Positions 5,078 through 5,508 of a stretch of DNA of 5,508 bases are shown one piece after another. Position 1 is the stretch's first letter. Each line of letters opens with the position of its first letter. Position numbers and translations under genes: made by a program. The notes under the pieces are model-generated. The model made no database searches. It saw only the letters and a list, made by a program, of their open reading frames with translations, and was not told where the DNA came from. Source of the stretch: Actinomycetes bacterium (GTDB lineage Bacteria > Actinomycetota > Acidimicrobiia > Acidimicrobiales > UBA8190); assembly GCA_021798135.1 (NCBI GenBank), contig JAJZYI010000228.1, forward strand, positions 1 to 5,508, in the 5' to 3' direction.

Positions 5078-5508
5078 GTGGAGGACGGCAGCGCTCCGCA
5101 GGTGCATCCCGCAGCTCGCTCCGCGGTGCCGGACGGAGCCGGGACGCTGCGGCACGACCTGCGTGCCGTCACGGGAGCGCTTCCCGGCGGCGGCGAGCAG
5201 CGACCGGGCCAGCTGGCGATGGCCGAGGCTGTCGAGCGCGCCCTCGCGAGCGGGCGGCACCTCGTCGCGCAGGCGGGCACGGGCACGGGCAAGACCCTGG
5301 CCTACCTCCTGCCGGCGATCCGCTCCGGCGCCACGGTCGTGGTGTCCACGGCGACCCGGGCGCTGCAGGACCAGCTGGCCGGCAGCGACCTCCCCCAGGT
5401 CCAGCAGGCGCTCGGCGCGCAGCGGCCCGTCCGGTTCGCCGTGCTCAAGGGTCGGTCGAACTACCTGTGCCGCCAGCGCGCCGCCGAGATCGCCGGCCGC
5501 CCGTCGTG
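5078..5508 (+). CDS. dinG: DinG/YoaA-type Fe-S ATP-dependent DNA helicase (N-terminal part, cut by window end)
   Basis: This is an XPD-like superfamily 2 helicase, expected to unwind 5'-to-3' using ATP and to help resolve damaged or structured DNA. The 143 visible codons start at GTG 5078. After a variable first 35 residues come EQRPGQLAMAEAV (40-52), Walker A AGTGTGKT (66-73, lysine K72) and motif Ia VVVSTATRALQDQL (87-100). Then comes KGRSNYLCRQR (124-134), whose C131 is expected to be the first of four cysteines holding the 4Fe-4S cluster. The remaining cysteines, the DEAH box and the C-terminal RecA domain lie beyond the window. The GTG at 5078 was preferred because a TANNNT box sits eight bases before it; in-frame GTG codons at 5102 and 5126 are alternatives. 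It diverges from the cold-shock gene and shares the spacer with it. DinG versus YoaA cannot be decided from this fragment. Confidence 0.88.
   Translation, partial: MEDGSAPQVHPAARSAVPDGAGTLRHDLRAVTGALPGGGEQRPGQLAMAEAVERALASGRHLVAQAGTGTGKTLAYLLPAIRSGATVVVSTATRALQDQLAGSDLPQVQQALGAQRPVRFAVLKGRSNYLCRQRAAEIAGRPS

Noticed and set aside
4832..5260. N-terminal extension of the cold-shock protein to 210 residues
   Set aside because: The extension lies in the divergent spacer and over the helicase start, has no family similarity, and the ATG at 4831 matches the family N terminus and has a purine-rich RBS.

Overview
The window is a compact chromosomal housekeeping region from a very GC-rich bacterium, almost certainly an actinobacterium. 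Third-codon positions are nearly all G or C and GTG starts predominate. uppS lies close upstream of recO, as in mycobacteria. The photolyase resembles actinobacterial class I enzymes, and two genes have a TANNNT-type -10 box placed 7-8 nt before a GTG codon. I saw no phage, IS element, CRISPR array, tRNA or rRNA.

Layout: a minus-strand cluster runs right to left, from uppS (undecaprenyl/decaprenyl diphosphate synthase, 3654-4388) through a small two-helix membrane protein (3273-3482), recO (2560-3276) and a class I photolyase (1165-2559) to hemW (32-1168). The last four genes overlap or abut (GTGA, TAG|GTG, GTGA), so they are probably one translationally coupled transcription unit; uppS is separated from them by about 170 bp of tandem repeat. 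To the right, a cold-shock protein gene (4628-4831, minus) is followed by a cluster of strong hairpins that should isolate it from uppS. Diverging from it on the plus strand is the 5' part of a DinG/YoaA-type Fe-S helicase gene (from 5078), cut by the window edge.

Functionally the cluster joins unrelated housekeeping jobs: polyprenyl carrier lipid for wall synthesis (UppS), recombination repair (RecO), light-driven repair of pyrimidine dimers (Phr) and a heme-binding radical-SAM protein (HemW). The DinG-like helicase adds another DNA repair factor next door.

I found no convincing undescribed system. What deserves a second look is mostly non-coding: two different tandem-repeat blocks bracketing uppS (57 bp x 2, and 39-42 bp x 3), three hairpins packed into about 120 bp, two apparently leaderless promoters sharing a GGGATAGC core, and a photolyase lacking the outer tryptophan of the classical electron-transfer triad.
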